From positions 1 through 8,718 of the forward strand of contig CAKSQT010000067.1 of the NCBI GenBank assembly GCA_934486755.1: DNA of 8,718 nucleotides, in the 5' to 3' direction. This DNA comes from an uncultured Eubacteriales bacterium (GTDB lineage Bacteria > Bacillota > Clostridia > Oscillospirales > Acutalibacteraceae). Below are positions 1 to 6,092 of this stretch, piece after piece. The position numbers and the translations under genes were made by a program. How positions within the stretch are numbered: position 1 is the first letter of the stretch; every line of letters begins with the position of its first letter. The notes under the pieces were generated by a model. It did not search any database and had not been told where the DNA came from. It saw only the letters and a program-made list of their open reading frames with translations.

Positions 1-1070
1 ATACCAAACTCGGGAAAAACCTTTACAGCCTGTACGGCATTGATAAAGAAAGCGTAGCAGTCAATGAAAACGGCGAGTTTTTCAGAAACCGCAGCTACTA
101 CGTCGCCGTATCCCAGAACAACTTTTCCGATATGAAAATGTTTACCGTCATCCCGAAATCCCGCTATTTTTCTGATTACTTCTGGTCGGCTATGAGCACG
201 GTGCTTGTCGGCATTATGTTTTTGATGTTTGCGATAACCGTTACGTTTTACTTTATCAAAAAAACGTATGAACCGATAAAAAATATCGTTGAAACATTCA
301 GATACCATCTGCCTTACAATATGGGCGAGTATGAAAACGACGTAAAGTTTATAAACGACAATATAGAAGCGACGCTTAAACACAACGAACAGCTTTCCGA
401 AAGATTAGAGGAAAACATAACCAAACTGCAACAGGCGCAAACGCAGGTTCTTCAAATGCAGATAAGTCCGCACTTTGTTATGAACACGCTTGAAAACGTA
501 AAACAGGTTTCGGTTGAACAGCTCGGTATGAACAACCCGATAGAAAACAGTCTTGTTCTGCTGTCAACGATAATTAACCAAAGCGTTCGCCAAAATGATA
601 TTTTCAGCACGGTAAAGGGCGAAATAGAACTGTCGAAATGTTATTTACAGCTTATGCAAAACAGGTATAAAAACCGTTTTGAGGTTTATTGGAACGTTGA
701 ACCGCAAACGGAAAATTATATGCTTTTAAAATTCACGCTTCAACCGATACTTGAAAATATATTTTCACACGGTTTTCACCCGCGCAGAACCGACCAATGG
801 ATACAAATAGGCATTTCGGAAACACAGCAAAACCTGATAATAAAAATTGCCAACAACGGCAGACCCATCGAAAAGGAAACGGTTGAAGAACTGTTAAGCT
901 CACTTAAAACAAACCGAGACGTTCCGCGCGGACACGTAGGACTGCAAAATGTTCAGTTAAGAACCATACTGCTGTTCGGCGAAAACTACGGCATAACTGA
1001 CATAAAAAGCGGCGATGAGAGAACCGAAATAACCCTCACCCTGCCGAAAAAAGAGCGCAAAAAAGATTGA
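1..1070 (+). CDS. Sensor histidine kinase, LytS/YesM type (5' end outside window)
   Basis: This is a membrane sensor kinase that would autophosphorylate on histidine and pass phosphate to a response regulator, which is probably encoded nearby outside the window. The frame is open from base 3, so 355 residues are visible and the true start lies to the left; the ATG at 132 is internal. In fragment numbering there is the end of an extracytoplasmic sensor region (1-60), one membrane helix (about 62-84), a linker and coiled coil (about 115-150), and the His_kinase domain motif QMQISPHFVMNTLENV with the phospho-acceptor His at 157. The ATPase domain follows, with N-box LENIFSHG (about 251-258) and G2 box GHVGLQNV (310-317). 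The G1 box reads NNGRP where DxGxG is usual, so its adenine-contacting Asp appears to be Asn. Kinases of this family usually sense sugars or peptides through the extracellular domain; the ligand here is unknown. The gene is convergent with the flavoprotein operon and ends inside a shared terminator. Confidence 0.9.
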   Translation, partial: TKLGKNLYSLYGIDKESVAVNENGEFFRNRSYYVAVSQNNFSDMKMFTVIPKSRYFSDYFWSAMSTVLVGIMFLMFAITVTFYFIKKTYEPIKNIVETFRYHLPYNMGEYENDVKFINDNIEATLKHNEQLSERLEENITKLQQAQTQVLQMQISPHFVMNTLENVKQVSVEQLGMNNPIENSLVLLSTIINQSVRQNDIFSTVKGEIELSKCYLQLMQNRYKNRFEVYWNVEPQTENYMLLKFTLQPILENIFSHGFHPRRTDQWIQIGISETQQNLIIKIANNGRPIEKETVEELLSSLKTNRDVPRGHVGLQNVQLRTILLFGENYGITDIKSGDERTEITLTLPKKERKKD

Positions 1071-1096
1071 ACCCGATAAAATCGGGTTCAATCTTT
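1065..1096. terminator. Bidirectional intrinsic terminator between kinase and flavoprotein genes
   Basis: A perfect 13-bp stem (GATTGAACCCGAT, 1065-1077, pairing with 1081-1093) encloses an AAA loop. On the plus strand it is followed by TTTAATATTATTT. On the minus strand it is followed by six T's, which are the six A's at 1059-1064 inside the kinase's last codons. The kinase stop codon (1068-1070) lies within the stem. The position between two convergent genes and the T-runs on both sides support termination in both directions. Confidence 0.85.
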
Positions 1097-1100
1097 AATA

Positions 1101-3053
1101 TTATTTAATTCCGTTAATTTCACGGTATTCGCGCCAGACGTTTTCAAAAAATCCGCCGCCCTCTGGCAATGGACGAACCGACCTTATACTGATTTCGCAC
1201 TCGCCGTTATTATACCTTACCAGCTGTACTATACCGTTTTGTGAGCCGTCGTCTGCTTCAAATCGAAAAATTTCGTCAAGACCATCGGGCTTTTCGCCGT
1301 TTTCCGAATAATAGAGCGCTGAACCGCGCGTTTTGCCGCCGTTTTCGGAATAGTTTTCCATTGCGGAAACATAAACAAGCTGGCTTATGAGCATTTCTCT
1401 TGCTTTAAAGGCTGAAAACAGCTCGCTTTTATCTTTTATTTTGATAATTTCGGAAGCATTTTTAACTTTTTTCGCAAGGCGGAGCCTGAATTCCGACATC
1501 AGTTCGGCTTTTCTTATAGCGCCCGCGAATTTATCCATATCGGCGGTGCTTTCCAAACGTATTTGCTTTACATTTGAACTGTCGGACAGTATGCCGTCGG
1601 CAAAATTAAATACGTCATTCACATATTTTTCCGAAACCGCCGCAAATTTGACGCAATCTGTTTTGGGTGAAGTGTTGCGGCTTATATAAAGCGCGGCTCT
1701 TGCGGCGCCGACCTGACCCGCGTTAAGCGCGCTTCCGCCGGGTCGGTAAATTCCGTGTGTGCCTGCCGCCTCGCCTATTACAAACAGTCCCTTAACCGAG
1801 CTTTGCCACCACATATCAACGTCTATTCCGCCGTTGTTATGCTGTGAACAAAGTGAGATTTCAAGTCTTTCCTTTTTAAGGTCAACACCCCTTGACAGAT
1901 AAAGGTCATAAGCGGGCGAATTCATATAAAGCAGACGGTCTATCGGCTTGCCGAAGCAAGCGTCGGCGTTTTTCAGGTACTCATAAACCTCATTGCCGAG
2001 CTTTGAATAATCAAGCTCTTGAAGATTTAACGGATTTTCCCTGAAATCAAGATAGACCCGCCTGCCGAGCATATTTTTCTCAATATAAACAAGCAGATCA
2101 ACAACCGAAGAACCGTTGAGCGCCTTGCGGCTGTCAAACGGCCATTCATAGCCTTTTTTAAAGACCATATCAAGCATTTTGCCCTCGTCTTTAAAATATG
2201 TATCAAGGAACTCATATTCGTTCCCCTCGCAATCGACCGAGACAAATTTCGGAAGCACCTGCATATATGTTCCCGAAACGTTCCACCGCGGATTGATTGA
2301 GGCAAGTCCGTACTGCCATTCGGTTAGGTTTTTGCCTGCCGCACCCGCTTCAAACGCAACGCCGTTGCTCCCCGTGTGTCCGACAGGATAAACCGTATCG
2401 TTATATATCCCAGCAGGACCGCCCGTAGCCATTATTATATTTGCGCAGCTATAAAGCGTAAACATTTCATCATCGGTTTGAGCCTTGCGGTTAAGGGTTA
2501 TAAAGCCAACCGCGGCATCGCCGTCCTTTACGACGGATACCAGCAGTTCGCCGTCAATTATCCTTATACCCTTTTCGCCGACAGCACGTTGCAGACACTC
2601 GGTCATAAGTTTTGAGGTTAACGGACCTGCCGATGTGGCTCTGGTACGCGGGTCGTGGTCGGTCTTATAGCCGACAAACTCGCCGTAGCTGTTTGTCGGG
2701 AACGGCACGCCGAGCATACAAAGCCTTATAAAGCAAGGAACCGACAACGCCGCTTCGGCAAGCGCGTTATCCCCGTCAACACAGCCGTATGAAAACAAAT
2801 CCTTTGCCATATCGTGCGGACTGTCGGCGCAGTCTCCGCTCAGATTGAGCTTATAATAGGTCTGCTTATCGGAACCCGTATTGCGCGAGGTTCCCATATT
2901 GACCCCCTCGGTTATCGCGGCAATATCCGTCACACCGTTTTCATACAGGTTCAATGCGGCGCTGTATCCTGCCGCGCCCGTACCTATGACCGCCGCGGAA
3001 AGTGTTACGGTTTTAACCTTTCTGTTTCCGAAAATTTGAATACCGTTTTTCAT
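1101..3053 (-). CDS. FAD-dependent oxidoreductase, fumarate reductase/succinate dehydrogenase flavoprotein family
   Basis: This is a 650-residue, probably cytoplasmic flavoprotein that should oxidise or reduce a C-C bond next to an activating group; the substrate is unknown. FAD-binding signatures are GTGAAG at 24-29, ATGG at 209-212, TGSNGVAFEAGA at 227-238, HNNGGIDVD at 405-413, and GLFVIGEAAGTHGIYRPGGS at 422-441, which matches the usual FAD-closing motif. Arg136 and Arg138 (DPRTR) lie where a substrate-binding or proton-donor Arg might be. Residues about 500-650 look like the helical C-terminal domain of SDH/aspartate-oxidase flavoproteins. There is no signal peptide, Tat motif, haem motif or FMN-attachment domain. 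The His that carries covalent FAD in SDH/FRD appears replaced (SRNTG, 56-60), so FAD is probably non-covalent. It is the last gene of the operon: its ATG follows the SDR stop by 2 nt, with AGGAGA as ribosome site inside the SDR's last codons. No sdhB or sdhC partner is present, so classical complex II is unlikely. Confidence 0.85.
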   Translation of the reverse strand: MKNGIQIFGNRKVKTVTLSAAVIGTGAAGYSAALNLYENGVTDIAAITEGVNMGTSRNTGSDKQTYYKLNLSGDCADSPHDMAKDLFSYGCVDGDNALAEAALSVPCFIRLCMLGVPFPTNSYGEFVGYKTDHDPRTRATSAGPLTSKLMTECLQRAVGEKGIRIIDGELLVSVVKDGDAAVGFITLNRKAQTDDEMFTLYSCANIIMATGGPAGIYNDTVYPVGHTGSNGVAFEAGAAGKNLTEWQYGLASINPRWNVSGTYMQVLPKFVSVDCEGNEYEFLDTYFKDEGKMLDMVFKKGYEWPFDSRKALNGSSVVDLLVYIEKNMLGRRVYLDFRENPLNLQELDYSKLGNEVYEYLKNADACFGKPIDRLLYMNSPAYDLYLSRGVDLKKERLEISLCSQHNNGGIDVDMWWQSSVKGLFVIGEAAGTHGIYRPGGSALNAGQVGAARAALYISRNTSPKTDCVKFAAVSEKYVNDVFNFADGILSDSSNVKQIRLESTADMDKFAGAIRKAELMSEFRLRLAKKVKNASEIIKIKDKSELFSAFKAREMLISQLVYVSAMENYSENGGKTRGSALYYSENGEKPDGLDEIFRFEADDGSQNGIVQLVRYNNGECEISIRSVRPLPEGGGFFENVWREYREINGIK

Positions 3054-3055
3054 AA

Positions 3056-3790
3056 TTAAAGTCTCCTGATGTGGAATCCCCCGTCAACGTCGATAGACTG
3101 ACCTGTTGTATATCCGAGCTGACCGCTGCAAAGCACATAAACTGCGTTGGCAATGTCCTCAGGCTGTCCCCAACGGGCAATCGGAAGCAGACCGTCCGCT
3201 ATCAGGGCGTCATACTTCTGTTTTACGGTATCGGTCATACCCGTATGTATTATACCTGGTCTTATTTCGTTTACGGTTATACCGTATTCGGCAAGGCGGT
3301 CGGCAAAGAGGGTGGTTATCATTGAAACACCCGCCTTGGAAATGCAGTATTCGCCCCTGCTTACCGAGCTTGTATATGCCGACATAGACGATATATTAAC
3401 TATATATCCCTTGATTTTATTTTCTACCATATATCTTGCGAAAAGCTGAGTCAAAAACATAGTTGCCTTTGTGTTTATCCCCATAACGCGGTCATAGCTT
3501 TCCTCGGTCATTTCAAGGAGATCGGCGCGCACTCTCGGCGCAACTCCCGCGACGTTTACCAAAACATCAACCGTACCGAAAAGCTCCTTTGCCTTTTCAA
3601 GAGCCGCCGCGCGGCAATTAGAATCTGCTATATCGCATTTAAAATAATGCGCGTTTTCAATACCGCTGTAATCAACCTTTTCGCCGTCCAATATATCAAG
3701 ACCGAGAACGGCAAATCCCTCTGCCAAAAGTTTTTTAACCGTCGCGAAGCCTATTCCGCCCGCCGCGCCTGTAACTATTGCGCTTTTCAT
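3056..3790 (-). CDS. Short-chain dehydrogenase/reductase (SDR), FabG-like
   Basis: This is a classical 244-residue SDR that interconverts a hydroxyl and a carbonyl using NAD(P)(H) in the cytoplasm. Its motifs are the cofactor loop TGAAGGIG (7-14), Asp32 after beta-2 (usually a sign of NAD(H) preference), NVAG (79-82), and the catalytic tetrad Asn106, Ser135, Tyr148 and Lys152 (YCISK). The RPG motif at 177-179 and the C-terminal DVDGG at 234-238 complete the fold. Such proteins are often annotated as 3-oxoacyl-ACP reductase, but there is no fatty-acid-synthesis gene nearby and the operon points to a dedicated dehydrogenase for a small alcohol or ketone. It is the middle gene of the trio, starting 2 nt after the OYE stop; its ribosome site GGAGGTAA is made from the OYE gene's final Gly-Gly-Lys codons, which suggests translational coupling. 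Family assignment is secure; substrate is not known. Confidence 0.9.
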   Translation of the reverse strand: MKSAIVTGAAGGIGFATVKKLLAEGFAVLGLDILDGEKVDYSGIENAHYFKCDIADSNCRAAALEKAKELFGTVDVLVNVAGVAPRVRADLLEMTEESYDRVMGINTKATMFLTQLFARYMVENKIKGYIVNISSMSAYTSSVSRGEYCISKAGVSMITTLFADRLAEYGITVNEIRPGIIHTGMTDTVKQKYDALIADGLLPIARWGQPEDIANAVYVLCSGQLGYTTGQSIDVDGGFHIRRL

Positions 3791-3792
3791 AA

Positions 3793-5100
3793 TTATTTAC
3801 CTCCGTTTTTTAATAAATTGCCGTAAACTTCCCTGTCAAACACCGCGCAGCCTGGCGTCATACCCGCGCGCATTATATGCGTGCATTTACTGCACGTAAC
3901 GCAAAGATGCTTTGAGCGTCTGTCGGTCATAATATCCTTTGCTATATCGGGATTGGCAAGAGTCATTCTGCCGTATCCCGCAAAATCAAACCAGCCTTCG
4001 TTTATACATTCGGCCGTGACATAGCGCGACTGCGCGCCGAGGTAGGTTATTCCCGAACACACGATAAGCATTTGCGGAACCGCCGCTTTAATATCCCTTG
4101 TTCCCTTTAACATACGCTCAACGCCGACTATCGGCGCTTCGTCAACCGCATAAGGCACACCGCTGACAGCAGGTCGGTTCACGTGGGGATTAACGTAAGG
4201 GTTGCCCATCGTTATATCAACAAGGCGGTCGCCCAAGCCGTACAGGTCGTTTACAAGCCGTTTTGCCTCGTCAAAGCAGGGTGTTAATCCGCCGTTTTGA
4301 ACTGTTCCGAAGCCGTAAGGATACTCAACCCCGTCATAGGCGTTCATTCTCACCGTGACGATAAACCCGCCGCCTACCGCTTTCTTGACCTTGGCAACAG
4401 TTTCCCGCAACATTCTGGTTCTGTTTTCATAACTGCCGCCGTACTTTCCCTCTCTTGTGTATGCCGAAAGCAATTCGCTCAACAAATAGCGGTGGCACGA
4501 TTTAATATCCACACCGTCAAAACCCACCTGTTTCGCCAACAACGCGCTTTTAACGTAGCAGTCTTGAAGACTGTCAAGCTCATCATCGGTTATAATTCTT
4601 GAAGCGTCAATAGGCTCGTTTTCATAAACGGGATTGTTATATGCGATTATCGGTTCGGGATAGCCGTTCGGCTTGCTGTATCTTCCCGAATGGGTAAGCT
4701 GCATAACAATTATCGGCTCGTAGCCGTTTTCTTCAAGGCAGGTCTGCTTTATTTGTTTTACAAATTCGGCATAGCTTTGAACGTTTTCCTCGCTTATAAA
4801 CATCTGTCTTGGATTTGCTTTTCCGTCTTTTTTCACCGCGGTTGCCTCAAACCAAATCAGTCCCGCGCCGCCCTTGGCAAAACGCATATAACGGCGGACG
4901 GTAAGCTCGCCCACGCTTCCGTCGGGATTGCCGTCACATCCCTCCATAGCCTGATAAACTATTCTGTTGGGTATTTTTTTGCCGTCAACGGTAACGCTCT
5001 GCTTCAAAACATCGGCATTTTCGCCGACAGGCAGTTTTACGCCGTTTTCGGCGCATATACTGTTAAAACTGCCAATATCCGTTATAAATTTTCCTGCCAT
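3793..5100 (-). CDS. Old Yellow Enzyme-family oxidoreductase with C-terminal Fe-S motif, lacking the FAD/NAD(P) half
   Basis: This 435-residue FMN-binding TIM-barrel enzyme is expected to reduce an activated C=C bond (enone or enoate), or the reverse. Family motifs are QLTHSGR (134-140), GVDIKSCHRYLLSELLSAYT (196-215) and YGGSYENRTRML (220-231), the last two being the OYE active-site and FMN region. In GVxIHGAH-type members the substrate-binding pair is His/His; here the first is Lys200 and the second His203. At the C-terminus Cys400, Cys403, Cys406 and Cys418 (CVTCSKC then 11 residues then Cys) form a 4Fe-4S-type ligand set like that of 2,4-dienoyl-CoA reductase and trimethylamine dehydrogenase. 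Those relatives run to about 640-730 residues with FAD and NAD(P) domains; this one stops right after the Cys cluster, so electrons probably come from a separate protein. Its start has a good GGGAGG site (5108-5113 region). It is the first gene of the operon and diverges from the AraC gene. Confidence 0.88.
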   Translation of the reverse strand: MAGKFITDIGSFNSICAENGVKLPVGENADVLKQSVTVDGKKIPNRIVYQAMEGCDGNPDGSVGELTVRRYMRFAKGGAGLIWFEATAVKKDGKANPRQMFISEENVQSYAEFVKQIKQTCLEENGYEPIIVMQLTHSGRYSKPNGYPEPIIAYNNPVYENEPIDASRIITDDELDSLQDCYVKSALLAKQVGFDGVDIKSCHRYLLSELLSAYTREGKYGGSYENRTRMLRETVAKVKKAVGGGFIVTVRMNAYDGVEYPYGFGTVQNGGLTPCFDEAKRLVNDLYGLGDRLVDITMGNPYVNPHVNRPAVSGVPYAVDEAPIVGVERMLKGTRDIKAAVPQMLIVCSGITYLGAQSRYVTAECINEGWFDFAGYGRMTLANPDIAKDIMTDRRSKHLCVTCSKCTHIMRAGMTPGCAVFDREVYGNLLKNGGK

Positions 5101-5165
5101 TAAAATTCCTCCCTTTATTATGTATATATTGCTTTAAATTTCAAAATAAAAAGCAAAATTCGTGA

Positions 5166-5194
5166 TAGACTTTTCGCTGAATACATTATATAAT
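5166..5194 (+). promoter_or_regulatory. Sigma-A-type promoter for the araC-type operon
   Basis: TAGACT (-35, 5166-5171, four of six consensus bases) and a perfect TATAAT (-10, 5189-5194) are separated by 17 nt. The predicted transcript would start near 5201 and carry a leader of about 60 nt before the ATG at 5265. The placement just upstream of the regulator, the ideal spacer and the consensus -10 make this the most convincing promoter in the window. Confidence 0.6.
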
Positions 5195-5251
5195 ACTAAT
5201 ATAAAAATCGGTTATGGGATAATTGCCGAATATTATGTAAAATTTGCTGAA

Positions 5252-5260
5252 AAGGAGGTG
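5252..5260 (+). promoter_or_regulatory. Ribosome binding site that fixes the regulator's start at 5265
   Basis: AAGGAGGTG is a near-perfect anti-16S match. GGAGG ends 6 nt before the ATG at 5265. An upstream TTG (5244) in the same frame lies before this site and has no ribosome site of its own, so the ATG is chosen. Confidence 0.85.
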
Positions 5261-5264
5261 TGGT

Positions 5265-6092
5265 ATGTCATATCCTCCCTGTGTTGAAGTCGCGTCGTAC
5301 AAGCAGGAGCTGTCGGGCGCTTCTATGCATTACCACAACACATACCAGATCGTCTACATAAAGGAAGGCGGCGCGCTTCTTCATATTTCGGACAAACGGT
5401 ATGAAATAACCTCGCCGTCGGTCGTCTTTATAAGCAATCTTGAAAGCCATTCGATAACCCCGACGGGGGACGTTTACCGTCGGTATACGGTTTCGCTTAA
5501 CCCCAAGCTGACGCAGCAATGCATTAAAAACACTCGGCTTGTTTCGGTTTTTTCAAACCGTCCGTCCTCTTTCAGCCACGTTTTTGACGCTGGCGGGCTG
5601 ACATCGGAGCTTAATTCCCTGTTCGACCTGCTCTGCAAGGAAATGCGGCATACTTTAAATCAGGACAGTCCCGCTAATTTGTATGTTGAGAGCATACTCA
5701 CGGTCTTGTACCGCAACAACAAAAACGCTTTTCCGCCGCTTAACAGCAGTATTGACGAATCCGTAACATCGCTGAAAAATATGCTTGAACGCGACTATGC
5801 TTCATCATTCACGCTTGACGAGCTTTCAAAACGGCTCAATATAAGCACCTACTACCTTGCACACAGTTTTAAATCGGTAACGGGCTACGGCATAAAGCAG
5901 TATCAAATATTGTGCCGCATAGCGGCGGCAAAGGAGCTGCTTGCCGAATCCGACCTGCCCGTGAGCGAAATTTGCTACAAAACGGGTTTCTCCGATTTAA
6001 GCAACTTTTCCCGTTATTTCAGCAGAAACGTCGGTCTTTCGCCGACAGATTACAGAAAAAATTACAGTAATTCAGGTGATATTTATGAATAA
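5265..6092 (+). CDS. AraC-family transcriptional regulator with N-terminal cupin domain
   Basis: This is a 275-residue ligand-responsive DNA-binding protein, probably the local regulator of both divergent operons. Residues about 20-85 form an AraC-type cupin sensor domain (MHYHNTYQIVYIKEG, with His22 and His24 in a typical early-strand position). A helical linker follows. The C-terminal domain has two helix-turn-helix units, at about 184-205 (LDELSKRLNISTYYLAHSFK) and 232-253 (PVSEICYKTGFSDLSNFSRY), followed by the family signature GLSPTDYRK (257-265). Cupin-bearing AraC proteins of Firmicutes usually control genes for use of a sugar or related small molecule and mostly activate when the ligand binds. 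The gene has its own promoter, overlaps the next gene by 8 nt and diverges from the OYE operon, an arrangement common for regulators of adjacent catabolic genes. The ligand cannot be inferred. Confidence 0.92.
   Translation: MSYPPCVEVASYKQELSGASMHYHNTYQIVYIKEGGALLHISDKRYEITSPSVVFISNLESHSITPTGDVYRRYTVSLNPKLTQQCIKNTRLVSVFSNRPSSFSHVFDAGGLTSELNSLFDLLCKEMRHTLNQDSPANLYVESILTVLYRNNKNAFPPLNSSIDESVTSLKNMLERDYASSFTLDELSKRLNISTYYLAHSFKSVTGYGIKQYQILCRIAAAKELLAESDLPVSEICYKTGFSDLSNFSRYFSRNVGLSPTDYRKNYSNSGDIYE
6074..6078 (+). promoter_or_regulatory. Ribosome binding site for the D-2-hydroxyacid dehydrogenase, inside the regulator gene
   Basis: AGGTG lies 6 nt before the ATG at 6085. An in-frame GTG at 6076 falls within this site and so is unlikely to be the start. 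The ATG at 6085 gives an 8-nt overlap with the regulator's 3' end, consistent with translational coupling. Confidence 0.6.

Larger units (their letters stand above)
5101..5264. promoter_or_regulatory. Divergent intergenic control region between OYE operon and araC-type gene
   Basis: This 164-bp AT-rich gap serves two divergent operons. A perfect 10-bp palindrome ATTATATAAT (5185-5194) places a TATAAT on both strands. For the leftward operon, no good -35 accompanies the minus-strand TATAAT. A second candidate, TTGAAA (5139-5144, minus) with a 16-nt spacer to CATAAT (5117-5122, minus), would leave almost no leader before the ribosome site at 5108-5113, so it is doubtful. Short related direct repeats occur: GCTGAATA at 5176, GCCGAATA at 5225 and GCTGAAAA at 5246, the last two 21 bp apart, a spacing typical of AraC-family half-sites. 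A longer similar pair is GCAAAATTCGTGA (5153) and GTAAAATTTGCTGA (5237). These repeats are suggestive only in such AT-rich DNA. Confidence 0.5.

Noticed and set aside
1101..3053. Succinate dehydrogenase subunit A or L-aspartate oxidase (NadB)
   Set aside because: No SdhB/SdhC or NadA/NadC neighbours, the covalent-FAD His is absent, and the substrate-loop motifs differ.
3056..3790. fabG, 3-oxoacyl-ACP reductase of fatty-acid synthesis
   Set aside because: All catalytic residues fit the general SDR fold, but there are no fatty-acid-synthesis neighbours, and the operon indicates another substrate.
1101..5100. Bile-acid-inducible (bai) genes such as baiCD, baiA and a bai flavoprotein
   Set aside because: The enzyme classes overlap, but the OYE is too short for BaiCD (no FAD/NAD(P) half), the active-site residues differ, and no other bai gene is visible. 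There is no basis for the symbols.
1101..5100. Equol biosynthesis genes (daidzein, dihydrodaidzein and tetrahydrodaidzein reductases)
   Set aside because: Same enzyme classes, but the OYE lacks the C-terminal half, the flavoprotein is far longer, and no racemase is present. Used only as a mechanistic parallel.
4690..5103. Plus-strand open frame of 137 codons opposite the OYE gene
   Set aside because: It is a shadow of the OYE coding sequence, with no ribosome site and no recognisable motif. The other opposite-strand frames within the large genes were dropped for the same reason.
5117..5144. TTGAAA-N16-CATAAT as the main promoter of the OYE operon
   Set aside because: The predicted transcript start would fall on the ribosome binding site, leaving almost no leader. 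Not listed as a separate promoter.
5244..5264. Regulator start at TTG 5244
   Set aside because: It precedes the strong AAGGAGGTG site and would translate through it; the ATG at 5265 has ideal spacing.
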